A stretch of 64,000 nt of DNA from JADFWK01 sp035527895 (GTDB taxonomy: Bacteria; Desulfobacterota; DSM-4660; Desulfatiglandales; B25-G16): assembly GCA_035527895.1 (NCBI GenBank), contig DATKZQ010000081.1, positions 1-64,000 of the forward strand. The letters run 5' to 3'. The notes beneath the pieces are model-generated. The model saw only the letters and a program-made list of their open reading frames with translations. It was not told where the DNA came from and did no database searches. Within the stretch, counting starts at the first letter, position 1. Each line of letters starts with the position of its first letter. The position numbers and the translations under genes are program-made. Of the stretch, positions 43,475 to 51,909 are shown in pieces.

Positions 43475-43689
43475 CCGGGGTCTCCTTTCCAGCATTATGA
43501 TGTTGAAACTCGACTACTTTAATTAATTTTCAGATATTTATCAAATATAAAATAGTGGTTACCCACTTCTTTTAGGGCAATACGGTGGGCTTGTTCCCCT
43601 GTATCGGGAGCGAAAACCACATGTCTTATGTGTAACGCAACGACAAGAACCATCCCTCCATCCTTTGGATTCCTTCCTGTTCTTTTATC

Positions 43690-43718
43690 TTGACATCATA
43701 CCTATCTGTGATTAAAAC
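43690..43718 (+). promoter_or_regulatory. Promoter for rpmH with overlapping palindrome
   Basis: TTGACA (43690-43695), a 17-base spacer and TAAAAC (43713-43718, 4 of 6 bases). The -10 overlaps a short palindrome, TTAAAA-N9-TTTTAA (43712-43732). The rpmH start follows at 43754. Confidence 0.55.
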
Positions 43719-43753
43719 ATGGGTAATTTTAACCGCGAACAAGGGTTTTATGC

Positions 43754-43888
43754 ATGAAACGAACATTCCAGCCGAGCAAAATAAAAAGGTCCCGCGTACA
43801 TGGTTTTCTTGCCAGAATGAGTAGCAGAGGGGGCAGGAATGTGCTAAAACGAAGGAGGGCAAAAGGTCGGAAAAGGTTGTCTGCTTGA
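43754..43888 (+). CDS. rpmH: Ribosomal protein bL34
   Basis: 44 residues: MKRTFQPSKIKRSRVHGFLA, then RMSSRGGRNVLKRRRAKGRK and RLSA. This is full-length and fully typical L34, a structural protein of the large subunit. It is first in rpmH-rnpA-yidD-yidC-jag-mnmE, the conserved near-origin order. dnaA, often divergent or upstream of rpmH, is replaced here by mreB. Confidence 0.97.
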   Translation: MKRTFQPSKIKRSRVHGFLARMSSRGGRNVLKRRRAKGRKRLSA

Positions 43889-43926
43889 CATATCGAGTCG
43901 CATACTAAAACATGGGCGTTTTACCC
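43885..43926 (+). promoter_or_regulatory. Second promoter-like element between rpmH and rnpA
   Basis: TTGACA (43885-43890) overlaps the rpmH stop codon. It is followed by 15 bases, then TAAAACATGGG and GTTTTACC. This repeats the layout at 43690-43735 (TTGACA, 17 bases, TAAAACATGGG, then TTTTAACC). The palindrome here is TAAAAC-N6-GTTTTA. The spacing is short for sigma-70, so an operator or decayed duplicate is possible. Confidence 0.35.
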
Positions 43927-43949
43927 TTTGTTCATAGCGATATCTTGCT

Positions 43950-44303
43950 ATGGGATCATTCCACTTCAAGAAAGACGAAAGGATATCAAAAAGGGCAGAG
44001 CTCAATCAGGTAAACCTTCACGGAAGACGGCATTATACCAAGCATTTTCGTGTAGTAATCAAGCAGAACAGGATGGATAGTACGAGGTTAGGTATAACCG
44101 TCGGCAAAAAGGTCGGGAATTCCGTTAAGAGAAACAGGATTAAACGACTGATAAGAGAGTTCTTCAGGCTTAACAAACAACACATTCCTATCGGTTACGA
44201 CATCTTGGTTAGCCCCATAAAGGCTACCGATGCGCTCAATCTGTTCAAATTGCAAGAGGAGTTAGGAGATCTGCTAATCAAAAATGAGGCCCTTTTTTTG
44301 TAA
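43950..44303 (+). CDS. rnpA: Ribonuclease P protein component
   Basis: 117 residues. HFKKDERISKRAELNQV opens the domain, and the RNA-binding core is RLGITVGKKVGNSVKRNRIKRLIREFFR, the family signature. It supports the RNA subunit in tRNA 5' maturation. The 3' end overlaps yidD by 20 bases. Confidence 0.95.
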   Translation: MGSFHFKKDERISKRAELNQVNLHGRRHYTKHFRVVIKQNRMDSTRLGITVGKKVGNSVKRNRIKRLIREFFRLNKQHIPIGYDILVSPIKATDALNLFKLQEELGDLLIKNEALFL

Positions 44304-44514
44304 TCCTAGGACCGCTGTAACAGCCCTTATCAGAGTCTATCAAATAACAGTATCGCCCTTTCTGCCTACCTCGTGTCGCTTTATGCCTACGTGTTCCACC
44401 TATGCCTCCCTTGCTATTGCTAAATACGGTATAATAAAAGGAGGATACCTCGCTTTGACCAGGATCCTTAGGTGTCACCCGTTTCATCCGGGCGGCTACG
44501 ATCCCCTCAAATAA
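44284..44514 (+). CDS. yidD: Membrane protein insertion efficiency factor YidD
   Basis: 76 residues with the YidD core: IRVYQITVSPFLPTSCRFMPTCSTYASLAI, GGYLALTRILRCHPFHPGGYDP, including the conserved cysteines. It is membrane-associated through an amphipathic helix and assists YidC insertion. It overlaps rnpA by 20 bases, suggesting translational coupling. The 121 bases to yidC hold no recognised feature. Confidence 0.95.
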   Translation: MRPFFCNPRTAVTALIRVYQITVSPFLPTSCRFMPTCSTYASLAIAKYGIIKGGYLALTRILRCHPFHPGGYDPLK

Positions 44515-44635
44515 ACATCTCATTGCCGATGGTTCGGTTTTTGTTTAGAGTTTACCGCTGAGCCTGTCTGTGGAACAGGTAAGGCCCGGTTTTCATAACA
44601 ACGATTATGATTCATACGTAGATTAGGATTTATTT

Positions 44636-46276
44636 ATGGATAAGCGAACATTGTTGGCTCTGGCGCTTTCGTTTCTGGTCTTTTTTGTCTGGTCATCTTT
44701 GTTTGGGCCCAAGCAAAAAGAAAAGCCGCCTGAAGAACAGGTGGCAGTCAAGGAAAAAGAAAGCAAGCCGCCCCTGCAAGAGAAAATGGCGCCTCTTGGA
44801 ACCGAGCGGGACGTTATAGTGGAGGCTCAAACAGATTTTCAGGACATTACCGTCGAGACAGGGCTTTACCGGGCTGTCTTTTCCGGTTCCGGTCCACAGA
44901 TTAAGAGCTTCCAACTAAAAGAGTACCGATCAGAGCTCGGCAAAAACGCACCGTTAAGAGAGTTGGTTCATGTTAACAATAAAGATGGATACGGTTTGAG
45001 GGTTGGATTCTCCGGGAAAAACGTCCCCACTACTGCATGGGGTCCGCTCAGAATAAGTCGCAAAGCCGTTACGCTCAGGCAAGACGATCAACCTGAAAGC
45101 CTGGTCTATGCGTGGAAATCACCTGAGGGAGTCGAGATAAGAACCGCGTTCCTGTTCCTCCCAAATAGTTATGACATCGATCTGTCGGTAGAGGTTACGA
45201 ATGCATCTGATTATGCAATCGATGGCAGCATACTCTTAGACATAGCGCATATGCCTCGAGAAACGCGGAGCGCTTACGGATCATTTGAAGGCATGGCCAT
45301 GTTTATCGGCAACAAACTAAAAGAGGTTAAAAAGGACAAGGTCCAAGGCAAGGAGTTTATGGGTCAGATATCCTGGATTGCCTATGAAGAACCTTATTTT
45401 ATGACGGCAATCATTGACGAGGATAACAAGAAAGCAGGAGTCAAATCCACGGTACTTCCTGACGGGGAGATCAGAATCGCTTATTCGCCTGCCTCCCTCA
45501 GCCTCGGACAGAACGACAGCGCCATAAACCGCTTTACCCTGTATCTGGGCCCAAGGGATCTCTATATTCTCAAGGCGCTACACAAGAACCTTGAAAAGGC
45601 AATTAACTTCGGGTGGTTCGATATCATTGCCAAACCGCTCTTGGTTACGCTCCGTTTCTTTAATAAGTATCTATCCAATTATGGTCTTTCGGTAATCTTG
45701 CTTACCATTCTGATCAAAATACTGTTCTGGCCCCTTACCCGTAAGAGCTATCAGTCCATGAAGGAAATGAGAAAACTCCAACCAATGATGGCCAAGATTA
45801 GGGAGAAATATAAACACAACAAGCAAGAGATGAACAAACAGCTGATGGGCCTTTATAAAACCTACAAGATAAATCCAATGGGTGGTTGTTTGCCTATGGT
45901 CATTCAGATGCCCGTTTTCTTCGCCTTTTATCGGATCTTACCTAATTCTATAGAGTTACGGCATGCCCCCTTCATTCTCTGGATTAATGATCTCTCTACC
46001 CCTGAACGGCTGTTTTCTCTTCCCTTTAAGATTCCTTTAATGGCACCACCTTACGGCATACCCGTTCTTACGCTCCTTATGGGGGCATCCATGTTCCTCC
46101 AACAGAAAATGACGCCGACACCGGGGGACCCTGCCCAGGCCAAGATGATGATGATGCTCCCGATCGTTTTCACGTTCTTGTTTATAAACTTCCCATCAGG
46201 CTTGGTGCTCTACTGGCTCGTTAACAACGTGCTCTCAATCGCTCAACAATATATGATCAATCGAAAACTTGGTTAA
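44636..46276 (+). CDS. yidC: Membrane protein insertase YidC
   Basis: 546 residues. TM1 (TLLALALSFLVFFVWSSLFG) is followed by a large periplasmic beta domain (about 60-320). The conserved insertase core follows with LLTILIKILFWPLTRKSYQSMKEMRKLQPMM, the KYKHNKQEMNKQLMGLYKTYKINPMGGCLPMVIQMP region and three more TMs ending FPSGLVLYWLVNN. It inserts proteins into the inner membrane. The size and loop are those of Gram-negative YidC. Confidence 0.98.
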   Translation: MDKRTLLALALSFLVFFVWSSLFGPKQKEKPPEEQVAVKEKESKPPLQEKMAPLGTERDVIVEAQTDFQDITVETGLYRAVFSGSGPQIKSFQLKEYRSELGKNAPLRELVHVNNKDGYGLRVGFSGKNVPTTAWGPLRISRKAVTLRQDDQPESLVYAWKSPEGVEIRTAFLFLPNSYDIDLSVEVTNASDYAIDGSILLDIAHMPRETRSAYGSFEGMAMFIGNKLKEVKKDKVQGKEFMGQISWIAYEEPYFMTAIIDEDNKKAGVKSTVLPDGEIRIAYSPASLSLGQNDSAINRFTLYLGPRDLYILKALHKNLEKAINFGWFDIIAKPLLVTLRFFNKYLSNYGLSVILLTILIKILFWPLTRKSYQSMKEMRKLQPMMAKIREKYKHNKQEMNKQLMGLYKTYKINPMGGCLPMVIQMPVFFAFYRILPNSIELRHAPFILWINDLSTPERLFSLPFKIPLMAPPYGIPVLTLLMGASMFLQQKMTPTPGDPAQAKMMMMLPIVFTFLFINFPSGLVLYWLVNNVLSIAQQYMINRKLG

Positions 46277-46293
46277 CCGCAGGAGGAGGTTCT

Positions 46294-46944
46294 ATGTCGT
46301 CCATCGAAATAGAAGCGAGAACTACCGAAGAGGCTATCAAAAAGGCCTGCGAACATCTTCACCTCAGCCAAGAAGACCTCGATATAGAGGTCTTGGAAAG
46401 CAGGTCTGCCGGAATCTTTGGCTTGATCGGTAACAAGAAGGCTCGGATCAGGGTGAAGATAAAAACCGACAACTCTATGCTGGTCGCCGAGGAAACCCTG
46501 GAGAGAATAATCTCGCTCATGTCCCTGGATTCAAAGGTATCTGGCGAGAAAAAGGGCGATGATATCGTCTTGAATATTGAAGGTAGCAACACCGCAATAC
46601 TTATTGGATATAAAGGCAGAACCCTAGAGGCATTAGAGTATATCGTAAATAAGGTTGTCAATAAGGCTGCCGAGAAAAAGGTACGGGTGATCCTTGACTC
46701 CGAGAACTACCGGCAAAGAAGGGAGGAGTCTTTACAGAGGCTGGCCTTGAAGATGGGTGACCAGGCCAAGAGAACAGGAAAAACAGTCACCATGAACGCA
46801 ATAAACCCCCACGACAGAAGGATTATCCATCTGACCCTCAAAGGAGACCCACAGGTTCAAACAAAAAGCGATGGCGAGGGACTGTTAAAAAGGGTGTGTA
46901 TCATCCCAAACAGAAAGAAGACGAATGAAAAACAAAGTGACTAA
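46294..46944 (+). CDS. jag: Jag/KhpB-like RNA-binding protein (KH-R3H)
   Basis: 216 residues. There is a Jag_N domain (SSIEIEARTTEEAIKKACEHL), a KH domain with ILIGYKGRTLEALEYIVNKV, and a C-terminal R3H motif (MNAINPHDRRIIHLTLKGD). It is a single-stranded-RNA-binding protein, linked in other bacteria to cell elongation and division. A strong AGGAGGAGG ribosome site precedes ATG 46294. It lies 17 bases after yidC. Confidence 0.93.
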   Translation: MSSIEIEARTTEEAIKKACEHLHLSQEDLDIEVLESRSAGIFGLIGNKKARIRVKIKTDNSMLVAEETLERIISLMSLDSKVSGEKKGDDIVLNIEGSNTAILIGYKGRTLEALEYIVNKVVNKAAEKKVRVILDSENYRQRREESLQRLALKMGDQAKRTGKTVTMNAINPHDRRIIHLTLKGDPQVQTKSDGEGLLKRVCIIPNRKKTNEKQSD

Positions 46945-46965
46945 TGGTGAGCTTGCTGTTTCGTT

Positions 46966-48351
46966 ATGGATTCCAAAGAGGAGACTATTGCTGCTATAGC
47001 GACACCTCCAGGGGTGGGCGGTATAGGAATCATACGGATTAGTGGTTATGATGCCGAAAATATTGCGAAAAGGGTTTTTCGATCAAAGCGGTCCGTCAAC
47101 ACCTTTAAGGGTTTTCGTCTTTACCTAGGCCATATCATCGACCCCAAATCAGGCATCCCCGTCGATGAGGTCCTTCTCTCTATGATGCATGCCCCGCGCT
47201 CTTATACCCGCGAAAACGTGGTTGAGATCAATTCCCACAGTGGTTACACAATACTATCAACCATACTCGAAATTGTCCTTCAGGCTGGTGCCCGTTTAGC
47301 CAGACCGGGAGAATTTACCCTCAGGGCATTCATGAACGGAAGGATCGATTTAACCCAGGCTGAGGCTATAATAGACCTCATAAATGCTAAGGGGGACACC
47401 TCAATACGGTTGGCGGCCCGTCAGTTGGCCGGGGGCCTTAGGGAAGGGATCGAACAGCTCAGACAGGTTGTTATCCGTATCCTCGCTCAGATAGAGGCCT
47501 CATTGGATTTCCCGGACGAGGAATCCACCGTACCAGATAGACCCCACCTGGAAGATCAGATTACCAACACTGCCCTGAAACCTGTGGAAGAGCTACTCAG
47601 TGCCTGTTCTCAAAGGAAGGTATGGCACGAGGGGTTTACGGTGGTTATCGTCGGCCGAGTTAATGCGGGTAAATCGAGCATCCTTAACAGGCTCTCACAA
47701 CAAGAGAAGGCTATTGTAACACCTATCCCCGGAACGACCCGAGATATCCTTGAAGCTATGGTTGCCATCCAAGGGCTTCCCATAAAACTGATAGACACAG
47801 CAGGTATGCGAGAGGTTAAAGGGCAGATCGAAAAGAAGGGCGTAGAATTAACAAGAACCCAGCTTGCCTTGGCTGACATCACCCTTCTCGTGATTGACAG
47901 AAGTAGACCTCTCAACCGGCATGATATAGACCTCATAAGGACGGTTCATAGTAACAACACTGTCGTGGTTATTAATAAGATCGACCTCCCGGGGCGAGTA
48001 GGCAAGAAGAGGTTTGATACTCTTGTTTACGGCCTTACCAAAGCAGAGGTCTCGGCTCTTACAGGAGAAGGGTTTCACGGATTATCGCAAGCGATATATG
48101 AAAAGATCATGGGTAAAACAACCGATCTGACTCCAGCACCTATCGTTCCCAACATAAGACACAAAATGCTCTTAACCAAAGCTCTAAATCACCTTAAAGA
48201 TGCCTCAAGGAACTTGCTTTCTGGTTTACCCTTAGAGCTCGTTGCAACGGATCTAAATTGGGCCATACATGCCTTTGATGAAATAACAGGAAATAAGATA
48301 AATGAAGAGATCCTTGATGCCGTTTTTAGCAACTTCTGTCTGGGAAAGTAG
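46966..48351 (+). CDS. mnmE: tRNA modification GTPase MnmE
   Basis: 461 residues. The N-terminal folate-binding domain has IAAIATPPGVGGIGIIRISG and ETVVEIN-like VVEINSHSG. The embedded G domain has GRVNAGKSSILNRL, GTTRDI, DTAGMRE and NKIDL. The C-terminal CLGK box supplies the modification cysteine. With MnmG it makes the cmnm5 modification of wobble uridines. It is the last gene of the rpmH cluster, followed by ~940 bases of repeats. Confidence 0.98.
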   Translation: MDSKEETIAAIATPPGVGGIGIIRISGYDAENIAKRVFRSKRSVNTFKGFRLYLGHIIDPKSGIPVDEVLLSMMHAPRSYTRENVVEINSHSGYTILSTILEIVLQAGARLARPGEFTLRAFMNGRIDLTQAEAIIDLINAKGDTSIRLAARQLAGGLREGIEQLRQVVIRILAQIEASLDFPDEESTVPDRPHLEDQITNTALKPVEELLSACSQRKVWHEGFTVVIVGRVNAGKSSILNRLSQQEKAIVTPIPGTTRDILEAMVAIQGLPIKLIDTAGMREVKGQIEKKGVELTRTQLALADITLLVIDRSRPLNRHDIDLIRTVHSNNTVVVINKIDLPGRVGKKRFDTLVYGLTKAEVSALTGEGFHGLSQAIYEKIMGKTTDLTPAPIVPNIRHKMLLTKALNHLKDASRNLLSGLPLELVATDLNWAIHAFDEITGNKINEEILDAVFSNFCLGK

Positions 48352-48441
48352 CAACTGTTACTGTTTTTCGCGGGGGTCGCCGGCCACTCGTTGGAATAAA
48401 TCTAATCGATTATTGCTTTAGCTCCGAAACTACGCTGTCCC

Positions 48442-49000
48442 GAGGGATATGGATGTCTTTTTTTGACACCGAAGAAGCCCATGCTGTTATGCTCGCATAT
48501 GTTTCATCCCCGCCTGGGTAAAGGAAAAGAGCAGGCTCAAAGCACCTGCCGAGCCTCCCCTGTTGAATAAGAGCTTAGTATCGTTCAACAGTGTTTACTC
48601 AAGGGTATAGCGGTTAGAGGACCTGTACGTACGTACCGCTATCCGGTCATGGCAATTTCCTCAAGGCGATATCTATTGGCCTCACGGGATGTGGCCACAG
48701 AGGTGGGGCTTAGATGAGCCAGATGGTGATTCCCAGGGCTTCCACGGTGTAAACCCCACCTCTGTGGCCTATGCAAGACCCGGTGGTATTCTTTTTGAGA
48801 TATCGCCCGCCCGCCTCGCCTGAGCGAGAGCGACCCGCCTGCCAGCGCCTGAAGCGCAGCTGATGGCGGGCAGGCCTTTCCAAAACAGCCATGACCTCCT
48901 TTGGTATATGAACGATACGAATCGCTTATTGTTTCTCCATGGGACATTGAAAAGAGACATTAAACGGGGTGAAGTGCAAAAAAAGATATCCATATCCCTC
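48442..49000. mobile_element. Foldback/MITE-like element, copy 2
   Basis: Terminal inverted repeats of 24 bp: 48442-48465 (GAGGGATATGGATGTC then T7-G) and 48977-49000 (C-A7 then GATATCCATATCCCTC), one G-T position apart. The inner parts of the arms equal those of 28348-28629. The interior is different and longer, and includes the second copy of the 330-bp repeat. No transposase is encoded. Confidence 0.65.
48575..48904. repeat. Copy 2 of the ~330-bp dispersed repeat
   Basis: It matches 9454-9786 in the same orientation. The closing stem GGCGATATCT (48665-48674) pairs perfectly with AGATATCGCC here. The long stem GGCCACAGAGGTGGGG pairs perfectly with CCCCACCTCTGTGGCC (16 bp). The variable hairpin near 48843-48863 has a different loop from copy 1 (AGCGCCTGAAGCGC). 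On the minus strand a 60-codon frame (48892-48710) is open here but is broken by TAG in copy 1. Confidence 0.8.
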
Positions 49001-49290
49001 AATAGTGCCAAGTCAAGCAGTATAAATGCTCATTATTATGCTGGGGAGTTAGGGCAATAATCGATTAAATCTATTGTAAAAAAACCTGTAATGTTCTATA
49101 CTCCACGCTGTGTTTTGAGTTATTGGTTTTACTATTTTATGACGTTCTCGGTTTCAAAGAAATAAGAGATTGTAAGTGTTTGAGGGATTTTTAGGGGGGC
49201 ACGGCGATAATCACGCCTGAAGTACAATTTCTACGTTGCGCGGTATAAAGTGCACTGAATGGATAACCCTAAATCAAGGAGGAGCCAGTT

Positions 49291-50454
49291 ATGGATTTCG
49301 CACTATCAGAGGAACTCCAGATGCTCAAAAACATGGTCCGTGATTTTGTTGATGAGAAGATCGCCCCGTTTGCAGATGAGTGGGAGGAAAAACACTATTA
49401 TCCTTACGAAGAGGCTATCAAGCCGATGGCTGAACTGGGTTTTTTTGGTACGGTAATCCCCGAGGAGTATGGTGGGAATGATATGGGTTGGTTGGCAGCC
49501 ATCATACTTAGTGAGGAAATCGCCCGTGGTTCCAGCGCGCTCAGGGTGCAAATCAATATGCAGACAACAGGGAATGCTTTTACCATATGCCATTACGGTG
49601 GTAAGGAAGTAAAAGAGAAATATATCCCCAAACTGGTGAGCGCCGAGTATGTAGGGGCCTTCGCTATGACCGAGCCTAACGCGGGATCTGATGTGATGTC
49701 AATGAAATCTACCGCTGAGGATAAAGGAGATCATTGGCTTTTAAACGGTTACAAAACCTGGATCTCCAATGCGAGCGTTGCCGACGCGGTTCTTTACTAC
49801 GCGTACACTGACCGCTCTCAGGGAGCCAAAGGGCTTTCAGCTTTTGTAATAGAGCCAAAGAACTTTAACGGAATTACCACAACACACTTAGATAAGTTAG
49901 GTACCCACGCTACCCCTACCGGTGAGATTATCTTAGAAAACACCAAAATCCCCAAAGAGAACATTGTAGGCAAACCTGGTGATGGAACCAAAATTCTTTT
50001 CGGCTCCCTTGCTAATTCTCGTCTTTCTGCAGCAGCCGGAGGTGTTGGCTTAGCACAGGCTTGTTTGGAATCGATCACAAAGTACGCTATGGAGCGAGAG
50101 CAATTTGGCCAGGCGGTTGGGAAGTTTCAGATGAACCAAGATATGATTGCACAGATGGTCGCCGAGATCGAGGCCGCCCGTCTCTCCTGTTATAGAGCAG
50201 CGTGGCAGAAAGACCAAGGAATGCTCGGCAACAACCTTGAAGTAGCTCAAGCGAAGTACCTGGCCGGTGAGATAGCCTACAAATCCTCTCGGTATGCTAT
50301 GAGTATTTTAGGGGCTTACGGCTATTCCACGGAATACCCGGTAGCCCGTTACTACCGAGATACGCCCCCTTACGGTATGGTGGAAGGTTCAACTAATATC
50401 TGTAAATTCATCATAGCCCAAGATCAACTTGGTATTAGAAAGGCGAACAGATAA
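49291..50454 (+). CDS. Acyl-CoA dehydrogenase, glutaryl-CoA dehydrogenase-like (non-decarboxylating type)
   Basis: 387 residues. FAD/acyl-CoA motifs are AFAMTEPNAGSDVMSMKSTA, WLLNGYKTWISNAS, REQFGQAVGKFQMNQDMIAQM and YGYSTEYPVARYYRD. The catalytic base is Glu365 in GMVEGSTNI. In decarboxylating glutaryl-CoA dehydrogenases this Glu is preceded by Tyr (TYEGT); here it is Val364. From memory the protein is very close to the non-decarboxylating enzyme of Desulfococcus, which makes glutaconyl-CoA. It is monocistronic, with AAGGAGGAG upstream. A relaxed-specificity acyl-CoA dehydrogenase remains possible. Confidence 0.88.
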   Translation: MDFALSEELQMLKNMVRDFVDEKIAPFADEWEEKHYYPYEEAIKPMAELGFFGTVIPEEYGGNDMGWLAAIILSEEIARGSSALRVQINMQTTGNAFTICHYGGKEVKEKYIPKLVSAEYVGAFAMTEPNAGSDVMSMKSTAEDKGDHWLLNGYKTWISNASVADAVLYYAYTDRSQGAKGLSAFVIEPKNFNGITTTHLDKLGTHATPTGEIILENTKIPKENIVGKPGDGTKILFGSLANSRLSAAAGGVGLAQACLESITKYAMEREQFGQAVGKFQMNQDMIAQMVAEIEAARLSCYRAAWQKDQGMLGNNLEVAQAKYLAGEIAYKSSRYAMSILGAYGYSTEYPVARYYRDTPPYGMVEGSTNICKFIIAQDQLGIRKANR

Positions 50455-50457
50455 GAT

Positions 50458-50499
50458 TTCCTCGGCCATTTCTACAGAACTAATGGGGTAGCCGAGGAA
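50458..50499 (+). terminator. Stem-loop just after the acyl-CoA dehydrogenase gene
   Basis: TTCCTCGGC (50458-50466) pairs with GCCGAGGAA (50491-50499); an inner CATT-AATG pair extends the stem. It starts 3 bases past the stop codon. There is no T-tract after it, so it may protect the mRNA 3' end or need Rho. Confidence 0.45.
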
Positions 50500-50784
50500 C
50501 AAATTAAGTTACTGTTGAAAACGTGTTAAAATCCGAACCTAAAGTACCTTGGATTGTCAGGTATCATGGTGTTCAGTAGCGTCGCTTAGGCTATGCAATA
50601 GACGTAACAAGAAAAACGCGGCGAGGTTTTATATACTATTTATATATAACTGACAACATCCAAAAGAAGAATATGTAATAATATCAATAAATTAAGAATG
50701 TTTTCCACAATTACACTGTTCTTATTATTACTATTATTCTTATTCATAAATAAATAATCATCTTATTAAGACAGGAGAGGGACA
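50500..50784. other. AT-rich region upstream of dnaN, possible origin-proximal DNA
   Basis: Bases 50630-50765 are very AT-rich, with runs such as TTTATATATAACTG and CTTATTATTACTATTATTC. A single DnaA-box-like TTTTCCACA lies at 50701-50709. The region precedes dnaN-gyrB-gyrA, which often lies at oriC. Only one box was found, so it may simply be the dnaN promoter region. No gene is seen in it. Confidence 0.35.
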
Positions 50785-51906
50785 ATGGAGATAAAGATAG
50801 AGAGAGACATCCTTCTCAAGGGGATTTCTCGGGTCCAAGGGATATTGGAAAAAAGGAGTCACATGCCTATACTCTCTACTGTCCTCTTAACAGCTAAGGA
50901 TAACGAGCTGGAGGTAGCAGCGACAGACCTGGAGATTGGTTTCCAAGACAATTATCCAGCTGAGATCATTAAACCAGGTAGCATAACGATCTCCGGTAAA
51001 AAACTCCTGGATATCACTCGAGAGACTAACAGTGATACTATATATATTGCAGAGAAGGAGAATAATTGGGTTTATGTCTCTGATAATCACGCTCACTATA
51101 ACCTCGCATGCCTCCCTGCAGACGAGTTCCCGGTTCTAACAGAACCAGAGGGAGCGGTAACGATAGCAATCGATGGGATGACGATAACGGAGATGATCGA
51201 TAAAACGATTTACTCTATAACCATGGAGGAAGCTGGCTTTAAGCTATCCGGGGTCTTTATGGAGAGGGTAGAAGATAAAGAAGATCTTTTACGGATGGTT
51301 GCAACGGATGGTCACAGGCTCTCGTTGATAGATAAAAAGGTACCCAAAGTCCAGGACTTAGAATTAGAGCACGGTATTATGATCCCGAAGAAAGGGTTGA
51401 TAGAGTTACATAAACTCGCCTTAGACGACGGGGACATTCTTTTTGGTGTCAAACAAAACAATCTTGTGGCCAAAAAAGAAAAGGCGCTCATCGTAGTCCG
51501 GCTACTCGATACGAAATTTCCCGACTACAGAAACGTGATTCCCTCACAACAGGAGGGTAGTCAGAATATTATTAGTGTTAAGAAGAGTGCCTTATTGGAC
51601 GCTATGCGGAGAATGATGATTATCAGAACCGATCAGTATCAGGGTGTAAAGATCAATATAGAGACAGAGTACCTGGAGATGACCTCGGTCAATCCAGACC
51701 TCGGAAATGTGGAAGAAAAGGTAGATGTCCATTACACCGGTGAATCAATAGAGATTGGCTTTAACCCGAAATATTTCATTGACGCCCTCCAACCTATGGA
51801 GAGTGAAGAGGTCCAACTAAACATAAAGGATAATACGAGCCCCTGTTTGATTACCGGAGAGCGCGATGAAGGTTTTCTTGGGTTGATAATGCCGATGAGG
51901 ATTTAG
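50785..51906 (+). CDS. dnaN: DNA polymerase III sliding clamp (beta subunit)
   Basis: 373 residues, three repeated clamp folds. It opens EIKIERDILLKGISRVQGILEKRSHMPILSTVLL, has the MVATDGHRLSLID strand and ends with the characteristic GFLGLIMPMRI. It forms the processivity ring for replication. GGAGAGGG precedes ATG 50785. It is followed by gyrB after 3 bases, with the gyrB ribosome site inside the dnaN end; recF, often between them, is absent. Confidence 0.98.
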   Translation: MEIKIERDILLKGISRVQGILEKRSHMPILSTVLLTAKDNELEVAATDLEIGFQDNYPAEIIKPGSITISGKKLLDITRETNSDTIYIAEKENNWVYVSDNHAHYNLACLPADEFPVLTEPEGAVTIAIDGMTITEMIDKTIYSITMEEAGFKLSGVFMERVEDKEDLLRMVATDGHRLSLIDKKVPKVQDLELEHGIMIPKKGLIELHKLALDDGDILFGVKQNNLVAKKEKALIVVRLLDTKFPDYRNVIPSQQEGSQNIISVKKSALLDAMRRMMIIRTDQYQGVKINIETEYLEMTSVNPDLGNVEEKVDVHYTGESIEIGFNPKYFIDALQPMESEEVQLNIKDNTSPCLITGERDEGFLGLIMPMRI

Positions 51907-51909
51907 GAG

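Larger units (their letters stand above)
48403..49067. repeat. Outer inverted repeat pair around the copy-2 foldback element
   Basis: TAATCGATTATTGC (48403-48416) and its exact reverse complement (49054-49067) flank the 48442-49000 element 25 bases outside on the left and 53 on the right. The whole 665-bp block is thus a nested inverted structure. It lies between mnmE and the acyl-CoA dehydrogenase gene. No gene is supportable inside it. Confidence 0.6.

Noticed and set aside
48710..48892. 60-codon minus-strand frame in repeat copy 2, with AAAGGAGG before the ATG
   Set aside because: The spacing from GGAGG to ATG is only 2 bases, the same frame has a TAG in copy 1, and the changes between copies preserve base pairing but not amino acids.
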